Below, in pieces: positions 26,077-34,885 of a stretch of 64,000 nucleotides of DNA; the first letter of the stretch is position 1, and the number at the start of each line of letters is the position of its first letter. Location: NCBI RefSeq assembly GCF_042432905.1, contig NZ_JBHLWI010000036.1:57149-121148 (forward strand), read 5' to 3'. The translations under genes and the position numbers were made by a program. This stretch comes from Fontibacter flavus (GTDB lineage: Bacteria > Bacteroidota > Bacteroidia > Cytophagales > Cyclobacteriaceae). The notes under the pieces were generated by a model that was given only the letters and a program-made list of their open reading frames with translations, searched no databases and was not told the DNA's origin.

Positions 26077-28572
26077 ATGTCCTTTATGAATAAATTCGAA
26101 AATCAATTATTCCAATCGCTTATGGAAGGAGATTACGCCGCTGAGGGTGATCTGATTCAACTGATCACGGATGATGAAGAGGAGGCCCACTCCCAACCAG
26201 AGAAATACGCTGAAGAGATTCCTATACTTTCTGTAAGAAATACTGTTTTGTTTCCAGGTGTGGTGATTCCGATCACTGTGGGGAGACAAAGGTCAATTAA
26301 ATTGGTCAAAAAAGCCCAAAAAGGAGATAAGCTGATCGGGGTCTGCGCTCAGATCAACCCTCAGCACGACGACCCTTCCTGGGAAGATATTTACCATGTG
26401 GGAACTTTGGCTAAAATCATCAAGATGATTGTTCTACCAGATGGCAATACCACTATTATCATACAGGGAAAAAAGAGATTCCAAATAACAGAACCGCTGG
26501 CAGAGGATCCCTATTTTACTGCCAAAGTAGAATATCTGGAAGAGAATTTCCCCAAAAACAGCAAGAAGATCCAGGCCCTTGAGGAATCCTTAAAGGATGC
26601 TGCGGCCAAAATCATGCATCTCAATCCAGAGATTCCCAGAGAAGCACAAGTGGCGTTGGACAATATTGACAACACTCCTTTTTTGACTCATTTTCTTTCC
26701 TCTAACATCAATGCTCCTGTCGAAGCAAAGCAAAAATTATTGGAGATTAATGACGGTATTGAGAGAGCGACATTGCTTCTGGAGTTTATGATGAAGGACA
26801 TACAGATGCTGGAACTGAAAAGTGAAATCCAGAAAAAAGTCCATACAGATATTGATCAGCAGCAAAGGGATTATTTCCTAAGGCAGCAGATGAAGGTTCT
26901 TCAAACTGAATTGGGTGAAGAAGGTCCAGAGAAGGAAGTGGAAGAACTGCGCCTTAAAGGATCGAAAAAGAAATGGTCTGAAAATGTTGCGAAGCATTTT
27001 GAAAAGGAACTGGATAAAATTCTCCGCATCAATCCATCTGCAGCGGAATATCCCATAGCCCTCAATTATGCTGAGACCTTGGTGGAATTGCCGTGGAATG
27101 AATTTACTGTGGATAATTTTGACCTAAAAAGGGCAAAAGAAATCCTGGACAAAGACCACCATGGACTAGAAAAGGTCAAAGAAAGAATTATAGAGTACTT
27201 GGCAGTTTTGAAACTGAAAAATGACCTGAAAGGGCCAATTTTATGTCTTTATGGTCCTCCGGGAGTAGGGAAGACTTCATTGGGGAAATCCATTGCAAGG
27301 GCTTTGGACAGGAAATATATCAGGATGTCACTTGGGGGCGTTCACGATGAGGCAGAAATCCGCGGTCATAGGAAAACCTACGTAGGTGCCATGCCGGGCA
27401 AGATCATCCAAAACATGAAGAAAGTGAAAACTTCAAACCCTGTCTATGTATTGGATGAGATTGATAAATTAAGCTCTGATTTTAGGGGAGATCCATCTTC
27501 CGCTTTCCTGGAAGTCCTTGATCCTGAGCAGAACAGTACATTTGTAGACAACTATTTGGAGGTAGAATACGACCTTTCTAAAGTATTGTTTATTGCCACA
27601 GCCAATTCCTTAGATAGCATTCAGCCTGCTTTGCGGGACAGAATGGAGATCATTGAGGTGACAGGTTATACGCTTGAGGAAAAAATAGAAATTGCCAAGA
27701 AGCATCTGATTCCAAAGCAAAGGAAAGAACATGGTTTGAAAGCAAATCAGATTTCCTTTGATAAAGCCGCAATCATTAAAATCATTGAGGATTATACCCG
27801 TGAATCAGGCGTTAGGAGTTTGGAAAGGGCTATTGGAAAAGTTGTCAGAAATGTCGCTAAATCTATTGCCCTGGAAGAGGAATATGTGAAGAAAATTACG
27901 GTAAAAGAAGTCAGAAAAATTCTCGGCGGGGAAATTTTCGATAAAGAAATCTATCAGGATAACAGCATAGCAGGTGTGGTTACTGGACTTGCCTGGACAT
28001 CTGTAGGTGGTGAGATTTTGTTTGTAGAGGCATCTCTCAGCAAAGGTAAAGGTAAATTGACGCTATCGGGCCAGTTGGGGGAAGTCATGAAGGAGTCTGC
28101 AGTCACAGCGCTTTCTTATTTGAAATCCAAAGCTGAAAAGATGGGGGTGGATTACCGCATATTTGACAATTATGACCTGCATGTGCATGTACCAGCAGGA
28201 GCTGTGCCTAAAGATGGCCCTTCTGCGGGTATTACGATGTTGACTGCGATGGCATCCATTTTTACACAGAGAAAAGTGAAGTCCAAAGTAGCCATGACAG
28301 GAGAGATTACCCTTAGGGGTAAAGTGATGCCTGTTGGTGGGATCAAAGAAAAAATTCTTGCTGCCAAGCGTGCAGGTATCAAGGAGATCATTCTTTGCGA
28401 AAAGAACAAAAGAGATATTGAAGAAATTGACGAGGAATATATCAAGGGAGTGACTTTCCATTTTGTCGATAAAGTGGAAGAGGTACTGGATATTGCCTTG
28501 CTAAAGTCCAAAGTAGAGGAACCTATGATTTTCACCTTTCCCAAAGAAAACAGGGAAGAAGCTTCAAACTGA
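26077..28572 (+). CDS. lon: ATP-dependent protease Lon
   Basis: Lon is a cytosolic AAA+ serine protease that removes misfolded and regulatory proteins. The N-terminal substrate-binding domain begins at IPILSVRNTVLFPGVVIPI. Walker A is GPPGVGKT (393-400), with Walker B in VYVLDEIDKL. The proteolytic domain has the catalytic serine in PKDGPSAG (S716) and the catalytic lysine in GGIKEK (754-759). At 831 aa it is normal for Bacteroidota. A second in-frame ATG three codons in (26086) could be the real start and would free the upstream palindrome from the start codon. hslU follows 122 bases downstream. Confidence 0.97.
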   Translation: MSFMNKFENQLFQSLMEGDYAAEGDLIQLITDDEEEAHSQPEKYAEEIPILSVRNTVLFPGVVIPITVGRQRSIKLVKKAQKGDKLIGVCAQINPQHDDPSWEDIYHVGTLAKIIKMIVLPDGNTTIIIQGKKRFQITEPLAEDPYFTAKVEYLEENFPKNSKKIQALEESLKDAAAKIMHLNPEIPREAQVALDNIDNTPFLTHFLSSNINAPVEAKQKLLEINDGIERATLLLEFMMKDIQMLELKSEIQKKVHTDIDQQQRDYFLRQQMKVLQTELGEEGPEKEVEELRLKGSKKKWSENVAKHFEKELDKILRINPSAAEYPIALNYAETLVELPWNEFTVDNFDLKRAKEILDKDHHGLEKVKERIIEYLAVLKLKNDLKGPILCLYGPPGVGKTSLGKSIARALDRKYIRMSLGGVHDEAEIRGHRKTYVGAMPGKIIQNMKKVKTSNPVYVLDEIDKLSSDFRGDPSSAFLEVLDPEQNSTFVDNYLEVEYDLSKVLFIATANSLDSIQPALRDRMEIIEVTGYTLEEKIEIAKKHLIPKQRKEHGLKANQISFDKAAIIKIIEDYTRESGVRSLERAIGKVVRNVAKSIALEEEYVKKITVKEVRKILGGEIFDKEIYQDNSIAGVVTGLAWTSVGGEILFVEASLSKGKGKLTLSGQLGEVMKESAVTALSYLKSKAEKMGVDYRIFDNYDLHVHVPAGAVPKDGPSAGITMLTAMASIFTQRKVKSKVAMTGEITLRGKVMPVGGIKEKILAAKRAGIKEIILCEKNKRDIEEIDEEYIKGVTFHFVDKVEEVLDIALLKSKVEEPMIFTFPKENREEASN

Positions 28573-28694
28573 CATTAAGGCATAGGTTAAGGTTATTTTA
28601 GTCCACTATAAAAAGGTTTGATGTAACCTTAAAGGATTAACTCAGTTGAAGAGGTATAGTGAAAGTGATATAAAGGGCGAAAGAAATAAAGATA

Positions 28695-30098
28695 ATGAGA
28701 AACGACATACAGCATTTGACTCCAAAACAGATAGTTGCTGAATTGGACAAATATATCATTGGGCAACATGATGCCAAGAGGAATGTAGCAATTGCTTTGC
28801 GTAACCGAATCCGAAGGATGAATGTGAAGAGCGATATTCAGAAAGATATTGTTCCGAATAACATCTTGATGATAGGTTCTACCGGTGTAGGTAAAACTGA
28901 AATTGCAAGAAGGCTGGCCAAGATTGCCAATGCACCATTTACCAAAGTAGAAGCATCCAAGTTTACAGAAGTAGGCTATGTGGGTCGAGATGTGGAGAGC
29001 ATGGTCCGTGACTTGGTGGAACAATCCGTGCATTTGGTGAGGGAAAACAAAAACGAGGCGGTAAAAGAAAAGGCGGCAGAGTCGGTGGACGAAATAATCC
29101 TGGATATATTGATTCCACCGGTGAAATCTGCAGGATTTACCAGACCGGGTGTTTCTATATCTGCTGAATTTAACCCAGAACAGGCCTCAGAGGACGAATT
29201 GAATGAAAGAACCAGAGAACGTTTTAGAGAAAAACTTAAAAACGGGGAGCTGGAAGACAGAAAAATAGAGATCAATGTCAAGCAAAGTCCTCCGGTGGGA
29301 GTTGGTATGATCGGAGGTGGCATGATCGATGACGCCAGCATGGCTGGTTTGCAGGACATGATCAGTGGCATGATGCCCAAGAAAACAAAGAAACGAAAGG
29401 TAAGTATTGCCGAGGCCAGAAAAATACTTATGGAGGAAGAGACCAGTAAGCTGATTGATTTTGACGAGGTAAAAGAAGAAGCGATCCGCTTGGCTGAGAA
29501 TAATGGGATTATCTTCATTGATGAAATAGATAAAATTGCCTCCAAAAGCGGCAAAGGCGGTGGCGGCCCAGATGTCAGTAGAGAAGGCGTGCAACGGGAT
29601 CTTTTGCCAATCGTAGAAGGAAGTAGTGTGAATACCAAATACGGGATCATCAATACAGATCACGTATTGTTTATTGCGGCGGGGGCTTTTCATGTAAGCA
29701 AACCATCTGACCTGATTCCTGAGTTACAGGGGAGATTCCCAATCAGGGTAGAATTAAGTTCCCTGACAGAAGATGATTTCTACAGAATTTTGAAGGATCC
29801 AAAGAATGCCCTGACCAAGCAATATCAGGCTTTGTTTGAGGCTGAGGAGGTGTTTTTGGATTTCAATGATGAAGCGATCAGGGAAATTGCAAAATTGGCT
29901 TTCAAGATTAATGAAGAGGTGGAAAATATCGGAGCAAGAAGACTGCACACGGTCATGAGCCACTTGTTGAATGATTTCCTTTTTGAGGTCCCGGATACCA
30001 TTGAAGCCAATTCCAAGATTATGATTACCAAAGAGATGGTGCAGGAAAGATTGAGTTCATTGGTGAAAAATAGGGATCTGTCGCAGTATATACTGTAG
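28695..30098 (+). CDS. hslU: HslU, ATPase subunit of the HslUV protease
   Basis: HslU (ClpY) unfolds proteins and feeds them to the HslV peptidase. Walker A is GSTGVGKT (61-68) and Walker B is IIFIDEIDKIA. An inserted I-domain with Gly/Met-rich GVGMIGGGMIDDASMAGL separates them, as is standard for the family. The C-terminus ends in LSQYIL, close to the family tail that docks into HslV. At 467 aa it is full length. hslV, commonly adjacent, is not in the window; lon is the upstream neighbour. A 9-base inverted repeat (TTAAGGTTA at 28587, TAACCTTAA at 28624) lies in the lon-hslU gap and may be a weak attenuator. Confidence 0.96.
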   Translation: MRNDIQHLTPKQIVAELDKYIIGQHDAKRNVAIALRNRIRRMNVKSDIQKDIVPNNILMIGSTGVGKTEIARRLAKIANAPFTKVEASKFTEVGYVGRDVESMVRDLVEQSVHLVRENKNEAVKEKAAESVDEIILDILIPPVKSAGFTRPGVSISAEFNPEQASEDELNERTRERFREKLKNGELEDRKIEINVKQSPPVGVGMIGGGMIDDASMAGLQDMISGMMPKKTKKRKVSIAEARKILMEEETSKLIDFDEVKEEAIRLAENNGIIFIDEIDKIASKSGKGGGGPDVSREGVQRDLLPIVEGSSVNTKYGIINTDHVLFIAAGAFHVSKPSDLIPELQGRFPIRVELSSLTEDDFYRILKDPKNALTKQYQALFEAEEVFLDFNDEAIREIAKLAFKINEEVENIGARRLHTVMSHLLNDFLFEVPDTIEANSKIMITKEMVQERLSSLVKNRDLSQYIL

Positions 30099-30103
30099 AG
30101 TTT

Positions 30104-30127
30104 AGAAGCGAGCTTGCCTACCTTTAG
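30104..30127 (+). repeat. 24-nt interspersed repeat, copy 1 (hairpin-forming)
   Basis: The exact reverse complement of 32100-32123. Together with the next bases it forms a small hairpin (CCTACC / GGTAGG at about 30117-30132). It lies just after hslU. Probably a REP-like intergenic element present elsewhere in the genome. Confidence 0.6.
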
Positions 30128-30218
30128 GTAGGAGATTAAAAACAAAACGCAAAAGGATTAAATCAAGAATGTTTAACTCTGAGAATCGGGCGGTAGAAGC
30201 TTTGATATAAAGAAAAAG

Positions 30219-30259
30219 ATCCCTGAGGATGCAATTTGATGCAACCTCAGGGATTTTTT
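30219..30259. terminator. Bidirectional terminator between hslU and the NIPSNAP gene
   Basis: ATCCCTGAGG (30219-30228) pairs perfectly with CCTCAGGGAT (30245-30254), followed by TTTTT on the plus strand; on the minus strand the upstream GAAAAAGAT gives a T-rich tail. It serves both convergent units and overlaps the stop codon of the minus-strand gene. Confidence 0.85.
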
Positions 30260-31004
30260 ATTTCATAGGAGAAAAGGGAAGGGGTTTCAGGTAAACTGAA
30301 GTTATTTTTTCTACAATTGGTCCGGTTTCTTCAGACCTATCTCTGACCATTACCCAAACAGGGTCTTTTCCAAACCTTGCAAAAGATTTCTTAGCAGCTT
30401 TTTCACTTTTGTGCGCAAGTAAATAGACCAATTTGGGTTGTGAACCATCTTTTTCTACAGTGTACCAATAGATTACATTGGTCATTCCATGTTTTTGGAA
30501 TAATTCTCTGGTATAATCCCTGAACCGTGCATTGATGGCCTCAACTCTTCCAGGGTGGAGGTAATATGTCCGTAATTCGAAAACTCTTTTTCCTTCGTTT
30601 TTCCATCGAATGATCTCAGGACTTAACTCTGGTGCAATTTCCATAAAAACTTGGTCTACTTTGGCCACCAGTGGGCCATTGGCTTCTGAGGCTTTGGCCG
30701 CAGCTTTCCATTCAGGATCATTGGCAAATTTGTTCCATAGCACATCTCGTGATTGCTGATCAGGATAAGCCAAAATAAAAGTTAATGTATTGTTGTTTTC
30801 ATCTGTTGGAATAAAATAGGCGACGTTTTCAATGCCATTTTTCTCAAATAGTTTCAAGGTATGATCCTGAAAACGCATGATGAGGTCATTCCGCTTGCCT
30901 TCGTGAGCTGTATATGTTCTCATTTCATAATACCGGGTGTCCTGTGCTGTGGCAAATTGCCAGATCATCAGGTAAGCAAATAAGGAAAAAAGAAGTTTTT
31001 TCAT
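30258..31004 (-). CDS. Exported NIPSNAP-family protein (two tandem domains)
   Basis: Start ATG 31004 gives a signal peptide (MKKLLFSLFAYLMIWQFATA, then Q); the longer frame would overlap the upstream gene by 34 bases. The 248-aa protein has two NIPSNAP domains, each beginning with the typical strand (YYEMRTYTAHEGKRNDL near residue 25 and VFELRTYYLHPGRVEAI near 130) and containing the Phe-rich helix before NGIENVAYF / HGMTNVIYW. NIPSNAP proteins have a ferredoxin-like fold with no settled enzymatic role in bacteria. It lies 5 bases after the TMEM220-like gene. Confidence 0.88.
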   Translation of the reverse strand: MKKLLFSLFAYLMIWQFATAQDTRYYEMRTYTAHEGKRNDLIMRFQDHTLKLFEKNGIENVAYFIPTDENNNTLTFILAYPDQQSRDVLWNKFANDPEWKAAAKASEANGPLVAKVDQVFMEIAPELSPEIIRWKNEGKRVFELRTYYLHPGRVEAINARFRDYTRELFQKHGMTNVIYWYTVEKDGSQPKLVYLLAHKSEKAAKKSFARFGKDPVWVMVRDRSEETGPIVEKITSVYLKPLPFSPMK

Positions 31005-31009
31005 AGATT

Positions 31010-31396
31010 TTAAGGTTTGGTAATGGATTGCTTTTTTCTCCACCCGACAAATGCAGAAACTGACAAGACAAGAGCAATGATCAGAAGGCCAAATGTTTCC
31101 CTGGCTTCCTCAGATTCTTGGGTTTTCATACTTAGGTCTTTATTCTCAAGTTCGAATCCGATCCACTCCCAGACAGAATCTGGAAAGAAATATACAGCTC
31201 CGATGATACAAGCAAAAATGCCTATGCTTAGTGGAATAATCGGGTGCTTTCCTCTAAAGGCCAATACAGAAAACAACGCAGCAGCAAGGTAAATGGACAC
31301 CCATATTTCAGGATCCGGATCATTGATCTGCCAATAAGCAAATAAGAGGAAGGCCAAAAACCAAAAAGCAAAGAAATATTTGGTAAAGGTTTTCAT
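31010..31396 (-). CDS. TMEM220-like small membrane protein
   Basis: A 128-aa protein with four hydrophobic helices. The segment FAYWQINDPDPEIWVSIYLA after the first helix carries the W-x-Q-x-NDPDP signature of the transmembrane family 220. Function is unknown in all organisms I recall. It is transcribed with the NIPSNAP gene and divergent from the gene at 31550. Confidence 0.8.
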   Translation of the reverse strand: MKTFTKYFFAFWFLAFLLFAYWQINDPDPEIWVSIYLAAALFSVLAFRGKHPIIPLSIGIFACIIGAVYFFPDSVWEWIGFELENKDLSMKTQESEEARETFGLLIIALVLSVSAFVGWRKKQSITKP

Positions 31397-31549
31397 AGGT
31401 ATTTAGGATAGAGGTATGAAAGTAGGGAATATTCTGAGTTTTGGCAAGCTGAGGAATATTTAAGTGAATGGGTTCAAGTTTAGATTTAAGATTTCCCTTA
31501 ATTATTTTTAAATTTAGGAGAGAATTGAAACAAAACCGACTGATTGAAC

Positions 31550-31954
31550 ATGATGGAAGAAACACCGGAAATCATCACCCTGCCTGCTGTAAAAGTTGAT
31601 GAAGAGTTGATTACAAAAGCCAAAGAGGCCTTTCAGGTCGAAAGACAGGTCATTGTTCATGTGACCATGAGAACATCCTTTACGTGGTGGCAGGTCCGTA
31701 TTTGGCCCAGTACTTTTCTTGTTCCTCATGGAAGTGGGCCGGAGTCCAAACTCTTAAATGCTGAGAATATTCCGTTATATCCTCAATGGTTGCATGTTTT
31801 CGGAAGCACGCACCGATTTACGCTGATTTTTGAGGGGCTTCCGGAAGAATGTGAAGTTTTTGATCTGATAGAGAGGATTCCGCAACAAGGAGGATTTGAA
31901 CATTTTGGTATTAGAAGAAACCGTTCAGATGTATATCATGTGGAGTTAGATTAA
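31550..31954 (+). CDS. Conserved hypothetical protein, soluble
   Basis: A 134-aa soluble protein starting at ATG 31550 (next codon also Met; an in-frame TTG two codons earlier is less likely). It has no signal peptide, membrane segment or motif I recognise. The region FTWWQVRIWPSTFLVPHGSG is aromatic-rich, and the C-terminus (FGIRRNRSDVYHVEL) is mixed alpha/beta. It stands alone, convergent with the lut operon. An in-frame Met pair and compositional similarity to neighbouring genes support real coding. Confidence 0.65.
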   Translation: MMEETPEIITLPAVKVDEELITKAKEAFQVERQVIVHVTMRTSFTWWQVRIWPSTFLVPHGSGPESKLLNAENIPLYPQWLHVFGSTHRFTLIFEGLPEECEVFDLIERIPQQGGFEHFGIRRNRSDVYHVELD

Positions 31955-32099
31955 TCCGCATTACTTCTCCGTTAATTAATAGCAATGAATTTTCTGTGGT
32001 TTTTTAAAGCTTAAAAACTTCCTTTAATTTCTTAACTCCTTAATGTTCAAAATTCCCCGAAATCCACTTTCCGACTTCTCATTTTTTCTGGCCTCTTAA

Positions 32100-32123
32100 C
32101 TAAAGGTAGGCAAGCTCGCTTCT
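32100..32123 (-). repeat. 24-nt interspersed repeat, copy 2 (inverted relative to copy 1)
   Basis: The exact reverse complement of 30104-30127, located 12 bases before the lutC stop on the opposite side. The pair brackets the NIPSNAP, TMEM220-like and hypothetical genes. Confidence 0.6.
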
Positions 32124-32135
32124 CGCCTCATGTTT

Positions 32136-32696
32136 CTACCTCAACACCACCCTCAGACTCTTTGCCCCATGGGCACCTATCACCAAGGATTGTTCAATGT
32201 CTGCTGTCTTGGAAGGACCGGCAATAAAAAGTCCAAAACCTGAATGCTGCTCTCCTATCTTTTGATAAGCTTCGTGCATATTGGAAACCAGTGATTTTTC
32301 ATCCAAAACAATCACCAAATGCTCGGTGATAAAGGGTAAAGCCCGTAAGCCCATGTTTTCATCCGTCAACCAAATGGCTCCGTTTTCCGCAACTCCAAAT
32401 TGACCTTGGATGATGGCAACTTCCAGCTCATTCAATACATGGGCATCCCTTAAAAAGGGCTGGGTGGAAAGGTTTTCCATTCCGGAGACCAGACTGATGA
32501 TTTTTTCAAAGCGGTTTGTTTCCAAAAATTCTTTTAAACCGGACTCGGTAATCACTTCACCTTTATTGCTCTCAATAGATTGGATAAAACGGGAAGGTAT
32601 ATTTTCTGTGAAATGGAAATCAGGAATTTCAGGAAGCAGGCTATCCTCCCTTGGTATGGCTTTGATTTTGGCCAAAATGTTTTCTCTGCTGCTCAT
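32136..32696 (-). CDS. lutC: Lactate utilisation protein C (LUD domain)
   Basis: A 186-aa LUD-domain protein, the third component of the LutABC L-lactate dehydrogenase. The domain is visible in IIQGQFGVAENGAIWLTDEN and in the C-terminal LFIAGPSKTADIEQSLVIGAHG, the family's signature. Its start overlaps the lutB stop by 4 bases. The protein is soluble and has no cofactor motif of its own. Confidence 0.9.
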   Translation of the reverse strand: MSSRENILAKIKAIPREDSLLPEIPDFHFTENIPSRFIQSIESNKGEVITESGLKEFLETNRFEKIISLVSGMENLSTQPFLRDAHVLNELEVAIIQGQFGVAENGAIWLTDENMGLRALPFITEHLVIVLDEKSLVSNMHEAYQKIGEQHSGFGLFIAGPSKTADIEQSLVIGAHGAKSLRVVLR

Positions 32697-34051
32697 GACC
32701 TGTTCTTTTTATACCAATCTTTGAAAGTTTCTTTCGGTGTTTCGGGCAGGTCCCGCTGCTTGCCCCAGGTATTCAGACCTGAATAAATAATGCTGTCAGG
32801 TAGGATTTTCAAGGCGCCCCGCATCATGGCACCTGTCACTTTATAAGCGAAGGGGACTGCAAAAATCCCATTGGCAATTTTCATGGAAATGCTTTTCGCA
32901 TTGGTCCCTTGGGCTTTGGTGATTTCCTGTCTCCATTCGTAGAGTTGCTTATGGATATTGATTTTTACCGGACAGACATCCGAACAAGATCCACACAGGG
33001 TGGAGGCAAAGGGTAGTGAACTGTGTTTCTTTAAATCAATGCCTGGAGATAGAATGGAGCCTATAGGACCTGGGACCACAGAGCCATAACTGTAACCGCC
33101 ACTTCTTCTATAAATGGGACAGGTATTCATGCAGGCGCCACAACGGATGCATTTCAAAGAGTTTTTGAATTTCTCTCTGGCCAATTGGTCTGTGCGTCCA
33201 TTGTCCACCAAGACAATATGGATTTCCTTTCTAGGAGATGGGGATCGGAAGTGTGAATTGTAATTGGTAATGGGTTGACCGGTAGCAGAGCGTGCCAGCA
33301 ATCTAAGGAATACCCCCAGATCCTTCCTTCTGGGAATGATTTTTTCGATACCCATACAGGCGATGTGTACATCGGCCAAATGCACGCCCATATCGGCATT
33401 GCCCTCATTCGTGCAGACCACAAATTCCCCTGTTTCGGCTACACCAAAATTCACTCCTGTGATGGCAACTTTGGCGCCCAAAAACTTTTCCCTCAAATGC
33501 AATCTGGCTGCATGGGTGAGGTAAGCCGGATCTTCATTCCCTTTTTCGGTATGCAGTTTTTCATGGAAAAGCTCAGAGATATCCCTTTTCTTCAAGTGAA
33601 TCGCAGGCAGCACGATATGGCTGGGCGGCTGATTTAAGAACTGCACAATCCGCTCTCCCAAATCCGTATCCACCACTTCCACTCCGTTATTTTCCAAATA
33701 AGGGTTGAGATGACATTCCTCTGTGAGGATAGATTTACTTTTGACAATGGCTTTGCAATGATGCCTTTGGATGATACCGAGCACAATTTGATTGTGCTCT
33801 TCTGCATCCTTGGCCCAATGCACCAGTATGCCATTGGCTCTAGCCCTTTCTTCAAATTGGATAAGGTATTGGTCCAAATTGGCCAGCACATTGTCTTTGA
33901 TCTGGGAAGCCAATTCTCTCAATTCTTCCCACTCAGGAATGCTCTTGCTGATGGTGTCCCGCTTGTCCCGGACAAACCAAAGCGTTTCATCATGCCATTT
34001 GGCTTTGGCAGCGTCCTGTAAAAATTCCGATGCTTTTGATGGATGGCTCAT
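32693..34051 (-). CDS. lutB: Lactate utilisation iron-sulfur protein B
   Basis: LutB is the 4Fe-4S electron-transfer subunit of the LutABC complex that oxidises L-lactate to pyruvate. An N-terminal LUD domain (about 60-290) includes ITGVNFGVAETGEFVVCTNE. Two ferredoxin-type clusters follow: C301/C304/C307/C311 and C353/C356/C360 with a further Cys-Pro. At 452 aa it is full length. It overlaps lutC by 4 bases at its 3' end and lutA by 4 bases at its 5' end, a fully coupled operon. Confidence 0.93.
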   Translation of the reverse strand: MSHPSKASEFLQDAAKAKWHDETLWFVRDKRDTISKSIPEWEELRELASQIKDNVLANLDQYLIQFEERARANGILVHWAKDAEEHNQIVLGIIQRHHCKAIVKSKSILTEECHLNPYLENNGVEVVDTDLGERIVQFLNQPPSHIVLPAIHLKKRDISELFHEKLHTEKGNEDPAYLTHAARLHLREKFLGAKVAITGVNFGVAETGEFVVCTNEGNADMGVHLADVHIACMGIEKIIPRRKDLGVFLRLLARSATGQPITNYNSHFRSPSPRKEIHIVLVDNGRTDQLAREKFKNSLKCIRCGACMNTCPIYRRSGGYSYGSVVPGPIGSILSPGIDLKKHSSLPFASTLCGSCSDVCPVKINIHKQLYEWRQEITKAQGTNAKSISMKIANGIFAVPFAYKVTGAMMRGALKILPDSIIYSGLNTWGKQRDLPETPKETFKDWYKKNRS

Positions 34052-34803
34052 GAAATGGCATGGTTTAGGATTTCTGCTATATGCATAAATTTCAAGGGCT
34101 GCTTATTCCTCATGGCAATGCCCTCCAGGTGCATGATACAGGACATATCTCCTCCAGTGAGGATTTCCACACCGTGCGTCAAATGGTCCTGCAAGCGGTC
34201 TTTGCCCATTTGAACAGAAAGGGCCTCTTCCGTAACAGCGAAAGTTCCCCCAAATCCGCAGCATTCATCTGTCCTGGACAATTCCACCCATTCCAGACCC
34301 TCTATTTGATCCAATAGTTGCTTAGCTTTGCTGAAAAAGGGTTCGTTTCGCTCTGAACTAGAGCCCAGCCTCAAACCCCTTTGCCCATGGCAGGAAGCAT
34401 GATAACCCACTTTATAGGGGAAGGAACCTTTGAGGGTTTCAATTTTCAAAACATCAGTTAGAAATTCAGTCAGTTCAAATATTTTATTGTGAAGCGCATC
34501 TTGCTCTTTCTCCAATCCGGGGATGGCCGGTGCATGGTCTTTGATGTGTAGCACACAACTCCCGGAGGGGGCGACGATGTAGTCATAATCCCTGAAAGTT
34601 TCCACAAAGTGCCTGGTAGTACCAACAGTATCCCTCTCATATCCTGCATTGGCCATGGGCTGTCCACAGCAGGTCTGTCCAATGGGATAACTGACCTGGC
34701 AACCCAGCTTCTCCAACAGTTCCAAAGTGGCAATGGCCACGTTGGGGTAGAACTGATCGACGTAACAGGGGATGAATAAACCAATCTTCTTATTTAAAGG
34801 CAT
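34048..34803 (-). CDS. lutA: Lactate utilisation protein A (CCG-domain Fe-S protein)
   Basis: LutA carries the two Cys-rich CCG domains of glycolate-oxidase and heterodisulfide-reductase type, seen here as CYVDQFYP...TCCGQP (Cys45-Cys46) and DECCGFGG near residue 207. I use ATG 34803 (251 aa, MPLNKKIGLFIPCYVD); the longer frame to 34887 would add an AT-rich, non-conserved N-terminus running through an inverted repeat. It is first in the lutABC operon. The inverted repeat at 34815-34885 just upstream is a likely operator. Confidence 0.92.
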   Translation of the reverse strand: MPLNKKIGLFIPCYVDQFYPNVAIATLELLEKLGCQVSYPIGQTCCGQPMANAGYERDTVGTTRHFVETFRDYDYIVAPSGSCVLHIKDHAPAIPGLEKEQDALHNKIFELTEFLTDVLKIETLKGSFPYKVGYHASCHGQRGLRLGSSSERNEPFFSKAKQLLDQIEGLEWVELSRTDECCGFGGTFAVTEEALSVQMGKDRLQDHLTHGVEILTGGDMSCIMHLEGIAMRNKQPLKFMHIAEILNHAIS

Positions 34804-34814
34804 TTTATGGATTC

Positions 34815-34885
34815 GATATTTATGGATATTAAGATACTGATAGATATTGGCTTGTACATCGATAGCTGAAATATCAATAAATATC
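34815..34885 (-). promoter_or_regulatory. GATATT/AATATC inverted repeat upstream of lutABC
   Basis: GATATTTATGGATATT (34815-34830) and AATATCAATAAATATC (34870-34885) are complementary at 15 of 16 positions. Each arm has two GATATT units, with further units at 34843 and 34890. It starts 12 bases upstream of the lutA ATG and is the likely binding site of a repressor or activator for lactate use; no lut regulator gene is in the window. Confidence 0.5.
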
